Shown here piece after piece: positions 1-7,003 of a stretch of DNA of 11,239 nt. A program made the translations under genes and the position numbers. Origin of the DNA: Methyloglobulus sp. (GTDB lineage: Bacteria > Pseudomonadota > Gammaproteobacteria > Methylococcales > Methylomonadaceae); NCBI GenBank assembly GCA_013140405.1, contig JABFSV010000057.1, positions 1 to 11,239 of the forward strand, written 5' to 3'. The notes beneath the pieces are model-generated. The model worked only from the letters and a program-made list of their open reading frames with translations, ran no database searches and had not been told where the DNA came from. Numbering within the stretch: the stretch's first letter is position 1; every line of letters begins with the position of its first letter.

Positions 1-123
1 ATGCAGCAGATCATCCCGTTTTATCCATAGATTGACTTGATGGTCATTGAGAAAGGGATCGTTAATTTTAGTCAGGACTGATTTTGCGAAGGTTTGTTCT
101 AGGTTAATCAGTTTTGGATGCAT
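1..123 (-). CDS. PLP-dependent deaminase/desulfhydrase-like protein, N-terminal part
   Basis: Only the first 41 codons lie in the window; the gene runs off the left edge. The reading frame is open from an ATG at 123 to base 1. The translation ends in LWIKRDDLLH (residues 32-41). This matches the N-terminal strand seen in the fold-type II PLP enzymes of the ACC deaminase/D-cysteine desulfhydrase family, where an 'xKRDDL' stretch comes shortly before the PLP-binding lysine. That lysine would be outside the window. The start lies 6 bases after the stop of the dihydropteroate synthase gene on the same strand, so the two are probably co-transcribed. No strong Shine-Dalgarno sequence precedes the ATG, which fits translational coupling. 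Family assignment rests on a short stretch, and the substrate cannot be inferred. Confidence 0.6.
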   Translation of the reverse strand, partial: MHPKLINLEQTFAKSVLTKINDPFLNDHQVNLWIKRDDLLH

Positions 124-129
124 ACGGTT

Positions 130-960
130 TTATTTTTGCCGACTTTGCTTAATTGCCCAAGCCACATCCGCAGCTTGACGGTTTTCCTTAACGTCATGCA
201 CCCGAAACACTTTCACACCAGCCATCACACCTAAAGCAGTTGTTACGGCGGTGGCTGTGACAAGCTCAGAAGGCTCGGTGACATCACAAATTGCTCCCAT
301 AAAGCGCTTGCGGCTAGTGCCCAAAAGCACCGGAAAGCCCAGCGCGACAAATTTATCCAGGTTTGCCAACAAGTCCAGGTTATCTTGCTTGCGTTTACCA
401 AAGCCGATGCCCGGATCAATAACAATATTATTTTTGCCAATACCAGCGGCTAATGCCGCCGCTATCCGTGCGTTTAGAAAGTCGATAACTTCTGTAACCA
501 CTTTATTATAAAGAGGATTCACCTGCATTGTCTTCGGCAGACCTTGGCTGTGCATAAGGATAATGGGTACGGTTCTTTTGGCAGCCAAAGTCAGTATATT
601 AGGGTCGTTTAACCCTGCCGAAACATCATTGATAAGATTTGCGCCTTCATTTAATGCCGCTTCGGCAACCCTGCTTAAGGTTGTGTCAATGCTGATAGTG
701 ACTTTATCGGCAAACTGTTTGCGGATTGCTGCAATGACGGGAATGACGCGGCGTATTTGTTCGTCTGAACTAACTGGATCAGAACCAGGGCGGGTAGATT
801 CACCGCCAATGTCGATAATATCCGCACCTTCCGCCAGCATCTGCCCAACTTGCCGTACCGCCGCAGCTACGTGATGGTATTTGCCGCCATCGGAAAAGCT
901 GTCTGGCGTCACATTCAATATGCCCATAATCAGCGGTTTTTTGCTATCGTTAAAGATCAC
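130..960 (-). CDS. folP: Dihydropteroate synthase (folP type)
   Basis: This enzyme joins 6-hydroxymethyl-7,8-dihydropterin pyrophosphate to p-aminobenzoate in the folate pathway. With the start chosen here it has 276 residues, close to E. coli FolP (about 282). Canonical motifs are present in order: MGILNVTPDSFSDGG (12-26), DIGGESTRPG (50-59, with the Thr-Arg of the sulfonamide-binding loop), SIDT (90-93), IDPGIGFGK (181-189) and GTSRKR (214-219). The frame stays open to 1200, but that extension lies on top of the divergent flavoprotein gene and has no family similarity. The GTG at 960 is preceded by AGGA with a 6-base spacer, so it is preferred. The gene is divergent from an H4MPT/methanofuran operon and is not beside ftsH or glmM, the usual folP neighbours in gammaproteobacteria. 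It may therefore be a second copy dedicated to the methanopterin branch. That specialisation is inference; the enzyme family is clear. Confidence 0.93.
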   Translation of the reverse strand: MIFNDSKKPLIMGILNVTPDSFSDGGKYHHVAAAVRQVGQMLAEGADIIDIGGESTRPGSDPVSSDEQIRRVIPVIAAIRKQFADKVTISIDTTLSRVAEAALNEGANLINDVSAGLNDPNILTLAAKRTVPIILMHSQGLPKTMQVNPLYNKVVTEVIDFLNARIAAALAAGIGKNNIVIDPGIGFGKRKQDNLDLLANLDKFVALGFPVLLGTSRKRFMGAICDVTEPSELVTATAVTTALGVMAGVKVFRVHDVKENRQAADVAWAIKQSRQK

Positions 961-966
961 TCGTGT

Positions 967-970
967 TCCT
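967..970 (-). promoter_or_regulatory. Ribosome binding site deciding the folP GTG start
   Basis: AGGA on the minus strand, 6 bases before the GTG at 960-958. This supports a GTG start that puts 11 residues ahead of MGILNVTPDSF, and argues against the long upstream extension of the frame. Confidence 0.6.
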
Positions 971-977
971 GTATGCG

Positions 978-1003
978 TTGCCTGTGCCGCCTTAAGGTAT
1001 AAT
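978..1003 (+). promoter_or_regulatory. Candidate promoter of the H4MPT/methanofuran operon
   Basis: A consensus -10 hexamer TATAAT lies at 998-1003, 29 bases before the ATG of the flavoprotein gene. The best -35 candidate, TTGCCT at 978-983, gives a spacer of only 14 bases, so the -35 is weak or the promoter depends on an activator. The TATAAT reads as ATTATA on the other strand, so the divergent folP promoter may overlap here. No clear operator palindrome is seen in the 72-bp intergenic region. Confidence 0.4.
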
Positions 1004-1032
1004 GCGGCAATTAATTCTAACCACTTGTTGTC

Positions 1033-1569
1033 ATGAATAAACCCCGTCTGGCCTGGGCGATTACCGGTTCCGGCCATTATATAGAAGAATGCCTGGATTT
1101 TTTGTTGACCTTGGAAGATGTCGATGTTTACATCAGCCCGGCAGGTGAAGAAGTGCTGAAAATGTACGGCATCAGCCTTGATGATGTGCGGGCAAAGCAT
1201 TCGGTTTTTCGGGACAAAACTGCGTCATCGCCACCCGTCGGCTTGTTTTACAAAGGCCATTACCATACGTTTGTGATGGCACCGACTACCTCGAATACGA
1301 TTGCCAAATGTGTATTGGGCATTGCCGATAATTTGGTAACTAATTTGTACTCTCAAGCCGGAAAATGCAAAGTGCCGTGTATCGTCTATCCTTGCGACAT
1401 TGCTCCAGAGATGGAAACAACCGCGCCGGGCGGGAAAGTGATGGTTTATCCCCGCAGGATTGACCTGGAGGGAACGGAAAAAATCCGTACTTTTGAATAT
1501 ACAACCGTTGTCGAAAGTGTAGAGGAGTTGATCGACACGGTTAAACAACGGCTGGCGTCTTTAGTATGA
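1033..1569 (+). CDS. Archaeal-type flavoprotein, AfpA/DmrB family (probable dihydromethanopterin reductase)
   Basis: A 178-residue protein of the FMN-binding flavoprotein superfamily. The N-terminal strand and loop AWAITGSGHYI (7-17) and the later PTTSNT (84-89) with ADNLVTN (98-104) are typical of the phosphate- and flavin-binding segments of this fold. Archaeal DmrB and the bacterial relatives found in methylotrophs reduce dihydromethanopterin to tetrahydromethanopterin; other members are called AfpA (archaeoflavoprotein). No signal peptide or membrane segment is visible, so it is likely cytoplasmic. The gene is first in the operon, behind a TATAAT -10 box, and overlaps the next gene in an ATGA. 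The position fits a role in the last reductive step of H4MPT synthesis. The choice between a true DmrB activity and an AfpA-type electron carrier cannot be made from sequence. Confidence 0.82.
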   Translation: MNKPRLAWAITGSGHYIEECLDFLLTLEDVDVYISPAGEEVLKMYGISLDDVRAKHSVFRDKTASSPPVGLFYKGHYHTFVMAPTTSNTIAKCVLGIADNLVTNLYSQAGKCKVPCIVYPCDIAPEMETTAPGGKVMVYPRRIDLEGTEKIRTFEYTTVVESVEELIDTVKQRLASLV

Positions 1570-2954
1570 GCGAGCATCTGCTTTTTCTCACTGGAAAGTT
1601 AGCGGAAAAACAGTTGCGCGGCATTTTGGAAAAAATGCAGCCGGAATTTACCTACACGGTACATCAGCTCGGCGTAAAGGTAGCTGCGCTGATGACGACG
1701 GACATGATCCTTCGCCGCTTGAAAGACACTTTCGGTGCAGATCGTATCATCATCCCAGGGCGTTGCCGTGGTGATGTCGAGTCTTTGGCTAAAGAATTGG
1801 ATGTGGCAGTAGAAAGAGGGCCGGAGGAATTGAAAGACTTGCCGATGTATTTTGGCAAAGAAGCGCATAAATATGATTTGAGCCGCTATAGCGTCAAAAT
1901 TTTTGCCGAGATCGTCGATGCACCCAATATAAGTGTCGAAGAAATCGTTAAACGAGCGGGTTACTATAAAAAAAATGGCGCAGACGTTATCGACATCGGC
2001 TGTTTGCCCAGCACGGATTTTCCGCACATGGAAGAGGCCATTCAGGCATTACAGCAACACGGTTTTACCGTCAGCATTGATTCCCTAAACAGTGATGATT
2101 TACTGCGTGGCGGTAAAGCGGGCGCGGATTATTTGCTTAGCCTGCACGAAAATACGCTATGGATAGCCGATGAAGTTGCCGCAACGCCCATTTTAATTCC
2201 AGAAACGCATGAGGATTTAGCGTCACTGGATCGGGCGATTGCGATCATGCAGGGAAAAAATCGCCCGTTTATCGTCGATCCTATCCTCGATCCCATTCAT
2301 TTTGGCTTCACCCAATCCATCGTACGTTATTACGGGGTTAGGAAAAAACATCCTGATATTGAAATGATGTTGGGTGTAGGCAACATCACCGAATTGACCC
2401 ATGCCGACACGGCGGGGATGAATGCCTTGCTGCTGGGCATTTGCTCGGAACTCAACATTAACCAGATACTTGCTACTGAAGTCAGCGGTCATGCTTGCCG
2501 AGCAGTTAAAGAGGCCGATAAGGCACGACGTATTATGTATGCTGCAAAAGAGCAGGACACGTTGCCCAAGCATATTGATCCCAGCCTGATGGCATTGCAT
2601 GAAACCTCGCCGTTTCCTTATTCTCAGGATGAAATCAAGGAACTGGCTAGTCAGATTACTGATCCAAGTTATCGCATCCAAACCAGTGCGGAAGGCGTGC
2701 ATATTTTTAATCGTGACGGCTTGCATACTGCAACTGATCCGTTTGACCTATATCCAAAACTGGCAGTGGAGAATGATTCCGGTCATGCGTTTTATCTGGG
2801 CGTGGAATTGGCGCGGGCAGAAATTGCGTGGCAATTAGGTAAGCGCTTTAACCAGGATCAACCTTTGGATTGGGGTTGTGCAACCGACGCGACAGAGCAA
2901 ACGGTTGATCTCCATAGTTTTAAACCCGCTGGAACGACCTTGACAAAAAAATGA
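1566..2954 (+). CDS. DUF6513 / dihydropteroate synthase-related pterin-binding protein
   Basis: A 462-residue protein of the 'dihydropteroate synthase-related' family found in methanogens and H4MPT-using bacteria. The N-terminal part (about 1-110) matches the DUF6513-type extension. The middle (about 111-310) is a pterin-binding TIM-barrel-like domain: GADVIDIG (138-145) and VSIDS (169-173) correspond to the DIGGES and SIDT strands of dihydropteroate synthase, and IVDPILDP (236-243) to its IDPGIGF strand. The STRPG-type loop and the SRK motif of true dihydropteroate synthase are missing, so it probably does not catalyse the FolP reaction. A C-terminal region (about 330-462) is not recognised. 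It starts in an ATGA overlap with the flavoprotein gene and ends in another with the DUF447 gene. A role in H4MPT assembly is inferred from context and family distribution; the exact reaction is not established to my knowledge. Confidence 0.8.
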   Translation: MSEHLLFLTGKLAEKQLRGILEKMQPEFTYTVHQLGVKVAALMTTDMILRRLKDTFGADRIIIPGRCRGDVESLAKELDVAVERGPEELKDLPMYFGKEAHKYDLSRYSVKIFAEIVDAPNISVEEIVKRAGYYKKNGADVIDIGCLPSTDFPHMEEAIQALQQHGFTVSIDSLNSDDLLRGGKAGADYLLSLHENTLWIADEVAATPILIPETHEDLASLDRAIAIMQGKNRPFIVDPILDPIHFGFTQSIVRYYGVRKKHPDIEMMLGVGNITELTHADTAGMNALLLGICSELNINQILATEVSGHACRAVKEADKARRIMYAAKEQDTLPKHIDPSLMALHETSPFPYSQDEIKELASQITDPSYRIQTSAEGVHIFNRDGLHTATDPFDLYPKLAVENDSGHAFYLGVELARAEIAWQLGKRFNQDQPLDWGCATDATEQTVDLHSFKPAGTTLTKK

Positions 2955-3514
2955 TACAAGAAACGATTGTTACCACCCAGAGTAGCGAAGGTATCACCCA
3001 CATAGCGCCGATGGGCATTCATGTGGAAGGCGATAGCCTTGTTATCCTGCCATTCCGTCCATCCACCACACTCAACAATTTTGTGGAAACGAAGGTTGGC
3101 GTCATCAACTATTGCGATGATGTACGGGTGTTTGCAGGGTGCTTGACCGGGCGGCGGGATTGGCCGCTACAATCCGCACAAACAATTTCAGGTAAATTCT
3201 TGGAATGTGCATTGGCGCATACAGAAGTAGAAATTGAAAGGATTGAGGAAAATACCACTAGGCCCAAGTTATTCTGCAAAACCGTACACACCGCAAATCA
3301 CGCGCCTTTCAAGGGTTTCAACCGCGCCCAGTTTTCGGTGTTGGAAGCCGCAATTTTAATCAGCAGATTGGATATGCTGCCGTTGCAAAAAATAGAATCA
3401 GAAATTGAATACTTACGCATCGGCCTTGATAAAACCGCCGGAGAGCGGGAGTGGGAAGCCTGGGGCTGGATCATGGCAGTCCTTGATAATCACAAAAGGA
3501 ATGCCAACAGATGA
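2951..3514 (+). CDS. DUF447 family protein linked to methanopterin synthesis
   Basis: A 187-residue cytoplasmic protein. The N-terminal half has the look of the DUF447 family: HIAPMGIHVEGDSLVILPF (17-35), then NYCDDVRVFAG (53-63). Such proteins are thought to adopt an FMN-binding split-barrel fold. The C-terminal half contains GFNRAQFSVLEAAILISRL (122-140), an Arg-rich helical segment that is also typical of the family. DUF447 genes occur in methanogens and in the H4MPT gene clusters of methylotrophic bacteria, and their step in the pathway is unknown to me. The gene starts in an ATGA overlap with the DUF6513 gene and its TGA overlaps the mfnB ATG, so expression is tightly coupled to both. 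A flavin-linked reaction on a pterin intermediate is only a guess. Confidence 0.8.
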   Translation: MIQETIVTTQSSEGITHIAPMGIHVEGDSLVILPFRPSTTLNNFVETKVGVINYCDDVRVFAGCLTGRRDWPLQSAQTISGKFLECALAHTEVEIERIEENTTRPKLFCKTVHTANHAPFKGFNRAQFSVLEAAILISRLDMLPLQKIESEIEYLRIGLDKTAGEREWEAWGWIMAVLDNHKRNANR

Positions 3515-4194
3515 CCGGGATGCTAGCCAGTGTTAACAGCATGGATGAAGCCAACATAGTTATGTCCGCAAATGTTGATATTATCGACCTGAAAAACCCT
3601 GCGTTGGGTTCCTTGGGGGCGCTGGATATTAAACTGGTTAAAAGTTGTGTCGTAGCCGTCAATGGGCGATGCCCCACCAGTGCGACGATTGGCGACTTGC
3701 CTATGCAGCCAGAGATCATTTTTAATGCAGTAAAAGAGATGGCTGAAACGGGGGTCAATTACGTCAAAATCGGATTTTTTCCAGGCGATAATCAAAAGCA
3801 GATCGTCCAGAAACTGACGGCATTAACCCAGCATTTTAACTTGATCGCCGTCTTATTCGCAGATACCCACCCCGATTTCAGCTTAATTGACAGCCTTATA
3901 ACAGCTGGTTTCAAGGGGATCATGCTGGATACGCAAGACAAAACCAAAGGCCCGTTGACTGGAATGATGGCTAAAACTGAGATCGGACGTTTTGTTAACC
4001 ACGTGAAATCCAGGCATGCAATCTGTGGGCTTGCAGGATCCTTGAGATTGGAAGATATTCCTTTGCTGATGCCTTATCAGCCCGACTATCTAGGCTTTAG
4101 AGGTGCTTTATGCGAGTCCCACAAAAGGGCAGGGCAGTTAAATCAACAGTCAGTAAAAAACATAAAGCAAACCATCGGTGAATTTTTCCGCTGA
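3511..4194 (+). CDS. mfnB: (5-formylfuran-3-yl)methyl phosphate synthase
   Basis: MfnB condenses two molecules of glyceraldehyde 3-phosphate into the furan precursor of methanofuran (methylofuran in bacteria), the formyl carrier used beside H4MPT. The 227-residue length fits the family. Residues that correspond to the archaeal catalytic lysines and aspartate are present: Lys28 in [11 protein letters not shown] (27-37), Lys86 in YVKIGFF (84-90), and Asp140 with Lys144 in LDTQDKTKG (139-147). The protein is a small TIM-barrel type with no signal peptide. The ATG overlaps the DUF447 stop (ATGA) and a purine-rich AAAGGA lies 11 bases upstream. A second ATG at codon 4 is a possible start. The following histidine kinase starts in the TGATG joint. 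Its presence means the operon serves both cofactors of the formyl-transfer branch, not H4MPT alone. Confidence 0.92.
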   Translation: MTGMLASVNSMDEANIVMSANVDIIDLKNPALGSLGALDIKLVKSCVVAVNGRCPTSATIGDLPMQPEIIFNAVKEMAETGVNYVKIGFFPGDNQKQIVQKLTALTQHFNLIAVLFADTHPDFSLIDSLITAGFKGIMLDTQDKTKGPLTGMMAKTEIGRFVNHVKSRHAICGLAGSLRLEDIPLLMPYQPDYLGFRGALCESHKRAGQLNQQSVKNIKQTIGEFFR

Positions 4195-6797
4195 TGCTGT
4201 ACCGTTCACCACTTATCCGGTTTGGAAGAAGCCTTATCCTGATTGGTGTTATCGCGGGAATCTATTTCGTTTTTGGTTTGTTGGGTTTGTTGTTCAGAAT
4301 TCCTCCTGACCCTATAGGATTTCTTATGCCATCCGCAGGTTTAGCGCTGGCAGCAACATTGCTCCTCGGCAACTGGATTTTACCTGGTGTCTCCATAGGT
4401 GGTTTTTGTGTCAGCGCTTGGGCTTTCGACTTTAACCCAGGATTTGTATCGGTCTATGCCGCCAGCGCGATAGGATCAACTTTATCTGCCTTAATTGGAG
4501 CGGGCTTAATTCGGAAAATAATTGGTTTCCCAAATCCGCTGGTGAAGGGTAAAAAGATTGTTTTGTTTATGTTTTTGGGTGGGCCACTGAGTTGCTTGAT
4601 ATCAGCGACGATAGGTATAACCACAATGTATGCTTTGGGTGTTACGACCACCTTGACAAGCATTGCATTGGATTGGTTGAGTTGGTGGGTGGGGGACATA
4701 TTGGGCGTACTTATTTTTACACCGCTTATCCTCATACTTTTTGCCGAGCCACAGCCCATCTGGCACAGGCGTCGTGCAACGGTTGGGTTGCCCATTGTGT
4801 TGACGTTTGCCTTGGTTATTGTGCTATTTTTTTATCTGGACAGGGTTGGTCGACAACAATATACCGAACAATTAAAAGAACAAGCCATTACCTTATCTCA
4901 GGCGCTAAAGAACAGGATCTCGCTGGATTTGTCGGCACTGTATGGGCTTAAAAATTTTTTGTTAAGTTCAACGCTAATAGAGCCTCAAGAGGTTTTATCA
5001 TTGGCCAATCAATCACTTTTTTCATTTAAAGAAATAAAATTAATCAGCTGGATTAATGATAAAGAAAATCTTGGGGAAAAAAACCAATTTTTTTCAGCCA
5101 ATAATGAACAGCGGCACAATAAACCGAAAGCCTTGCGGTTGCTTTCCCCTGATCTCAGGAAGAAAATATTGGAGCGCTCTTCGTTTTCTGAAACAGAATT
5201 TTTGATCCCAGAAAAAAACGGATTTAGATTAGTAGTCCCTATCGTCAAAAAAATTGACCAGGAAACAAAGGATCTGGGTGTCATTATTGCGAGCTTATCC
5301 ATGGAAGGGTTAATCCACCAAGCACTAGATGGATTGAATGCAGCCAATTGTTCAATGACTGTCAGTGTTATTCAGGACACTGTGGCTAATTCAACAAATG
5401 CTGGCATAAAAACCCTCTACACGAACATCGACAATTCTGATCATGAACCCTATCAGACAATCACCATCCCAGTAGCAGACCAAAAATGGCTATTAAGTTT
5501 CTATCGGGATAGCCGCTGCGAAAAGACGGGCAGACACTGGCCGATTGGATGGATTATATTCAGCGGCCTTTGGTTCACAGGCATACTCGGCATTGTGTTG
5601 TTACATTTGACTGGGCGTTATTTTCGCACCGAAGCTGTTATTGAAGAACGCACCAAAATATTGACGCAAACAAAAACTGCCGCTGAATCTGCTAACCAGG
5701 CCAAAAATCAGTTCCTCGCCAATATCAGCCATGAGCTAAGAACCCCGCTGAATGGCATTTCTGGCTTTACCCAATTACTGGAAAAAAAGCCATCCCTGGA
5801 TTTGGAAGGTAAAAAACAGGTTGCCATCATCAAACAATGTAGTGACAACTTACTCAGGCTCATCAATGACATTCTCGACATTTCAGCCATAGAAAGCCAG
5901 CAAATAAAACTAGACGTTAACGACTTTGATTTTGCACTGTTGTTGACCGATAGCCTGCAAATTTGTAAATTTCGGGCAGATGAAAAAGGCCTCAAATTAA
6001 TTGCAAAAAACACCTGTCTGTTTCGAAATTATCTCGGTGACGAGAAGCGAATCCGGCAGATACTGGTCAACTTAATGGATAATGCCGTCAAATATACCAG
6101 TCATGGCAGCGTGACCGTGAGCGTATCTTATCAACGTGGCGTAATGAAAATTTCCGTTGCCGATACGGGTTGTGGAATAGCCATAGATGATCTGGAACGT
6201 ATTTTTTCCCCCTTTATACAGGTAAGCACCAACAATTTTACCCGTGAAGGCATTGGCCTTGGTTTATCCATTACCAAAGAACTCGTCAACTTGATGGATG
6301 GCAACATAAGCGTCAGCAGCCAACCCGGCTCTGGCAGTATTTTTACAGTTACATTGCCCTTACCTATCAGCGTAAAAAATCAAACTAAGCCTATGCCCTT
6401 GATTGGGCTGGAGACTCAGTTTAAAGAATTTTATGTATTGGTTGTCGATGATAGCGAGATCAACCTGCTCTTTCTAGTCAGTATGCTGGAGCAAATAGGC
6501 TGTAAGGTAGACTCTGCAATGGATGGGCAGCAAGCCTTGGCATTAATCGAGCAACATAATTACGACCTTGCCCTCGTAGACATCAATATGCCGGTCATGA
6601 ATGGCTTGGAATTGGTAAAAAAGGTGCGTAGCCAACATCGGAAACTTAAAGTTGCTGCTGTAAGTGCTTATGCTGATAAAGAAAAAATAAACGAAGCGTT
6701 AAGTGCTGGATTTGACATTTACTTGACTAAACCTATCGAAGAACATCAATTAGCCGATTTGATACACAAAGGCATAGATGAATCTTCCGAAAAATAA
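4194..6797 (+). CDS. Membrane hybrid sensor histidine kinase (MASE1, CHASE-like, HisKA, HATPase, REC)
   Basis: An 867-residue inner-membrane hybrid kinase. Residues about 10-215 are very hydrophobic and hold several membrane helices of the MASE1 type, with the typical [14 protein letters not shown] stretch (164-177). Residues about 220-445 form a sensor region that resembles CHASE, probably periplasmic, and are closed by one more membrane helix (about 450-474). A short coiled coil (about 477-508) leads to the HisKA domain with phospho-acceptor His513 in SHELRTPLN. The ATPase domain has the N box around Asn630, the G1 box DTGCG from Asp657 and the G2 box GIGLGLS from Gly686. The C-terminal receiver domain has Asp752-Asp753, phospho-acceptor Asp796 in [10 protein letters not shown] and Lys846 in TKP. 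All catalytic residues are intact. The ATG overlaps the mfnB stop in TGATG and has no Shine-Dalgarno of its own, so it belongs to the cofactor operon. The partner protein and ligand are not visible here. Confidence 0.9.
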   Translation: MLYRSPLIRFGRSLILIGVIAGIYFVFGLLGLLFRIPPDPIGFLMPSAGLALAATLLLGNWILPGVSIGGFCVSAWAFDFNPGFVSVYAASAIGSTLSALIGAGLIRKIIGFPNPLVKGKKIVLFMFLGGPLSCLISATIGITTMYALGVTTTLTSIALDWLSWWVGDILGVLIFTPLILILFAEPQPIWHRRRATVGLPIVLTFALVIVLFFYLDRVGRQQYTEQLKEQAITLSQALKNRISLDLSALYGLKNFLLSSTLIEPQEVLSLANQSLFSFKEIKLISWINDKENLGEKNQFFSANNEQRHNKPKALRLLSPDLRKKILERSSFSETEFLIPEKNGFRLVVPIVKKIDQETKDLGVIIASLSMEGLIHQALDGLNAANCSMTVSVIQDTVANSTNAGIKTLYTNIDNSDHEPYQTITIPVADQKWLLSFYRDSRCEKTGRHWPIGWIIFSGLWFTGILGIVLLHLTGRYFRTEAVIEERTKILTQTKTAAESANQAKNQFLANISHELRTPLNGISGFTQLLEKKPSLDLEGKKQVAIIKQCSDNLLRLINDILDISAIESQQIKLDVNDFDFALLLTDSLQICKFRADEKGLKLIAKNTCLFRNYLGDEKRIRQILVNLMDNAVKYTSHGSVTVSVSYQRGVMKISVADTGCGIAIDDLERIFSPFIQVSTNNFTREGIGLGLSITKELVNLMDGNISVSSQPGSGSIFTVTLPLPISVKNQTKPMPLIGLETQFKEFYVLVVDDSEINLLFLVSMLEQIGCKVDSAMDGQQALALIEQHNYDLALVDINMPVMNGLELVKKVRSQHRKLKVAAVSAYADKEKINEALSAGFDIYLTKPIEEHQLADLIHKGIDESSEK

Positions 6798-7003
6798 CGA
6801 TTCAATTTTTTCGTTGGCAAGTAAGTAAAACCAGACGAATCCTGGCAGCCCCAGGTATTGTCAATTGCGTGATTCTTGCCGCTTGTTGGCAGGAAGCCCT
6901 CAAAACAAGATTTTGCAAAATGCTGATTCCTCGAATCGAGGCGTTGTTGCTAGAGTATTAATCCAAATCAAATCTGAACGACTACATTTTCCTGAAATTG
7001 GAA

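Noticed and set aside
961..1200. N-terminal extension of the dihydropteroate synthase frame up to 1200
   Set aside because: It overlaps the divergent flavoprotein gene, lacks similarity to FolP, and the GTG at 960 has an AGGA at proper distance and gives the usual family length.
2223..2726. 167-codon open frame on the minus strand inside the DUF6513 gene
   Set aside because: Antisense shadow of a well-supported gene, without family features.
6788..6813. Rho-independent terminator after the histidine kinase gene (CGAAAAA ... TTTTTCG)
   Set aside because: The stem is almost all A-T with a 12-base loop and starts inside the coding region; no GC-rich stem followed by a T-run is seen. Evidence too weak.
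6798..7003. Small hairpins in the convergent spacer (CCTGG-CAGCC-CCAGG at 6841-6855; CCTCG-AAT-CGAGG at 6929-6941)
   Set aside because: Stems of only 5 bp, neither followed by a T-run; could be weak bidirectional termination signals but cannot be supported. No gene or RNA is recognised in these 206 bases.
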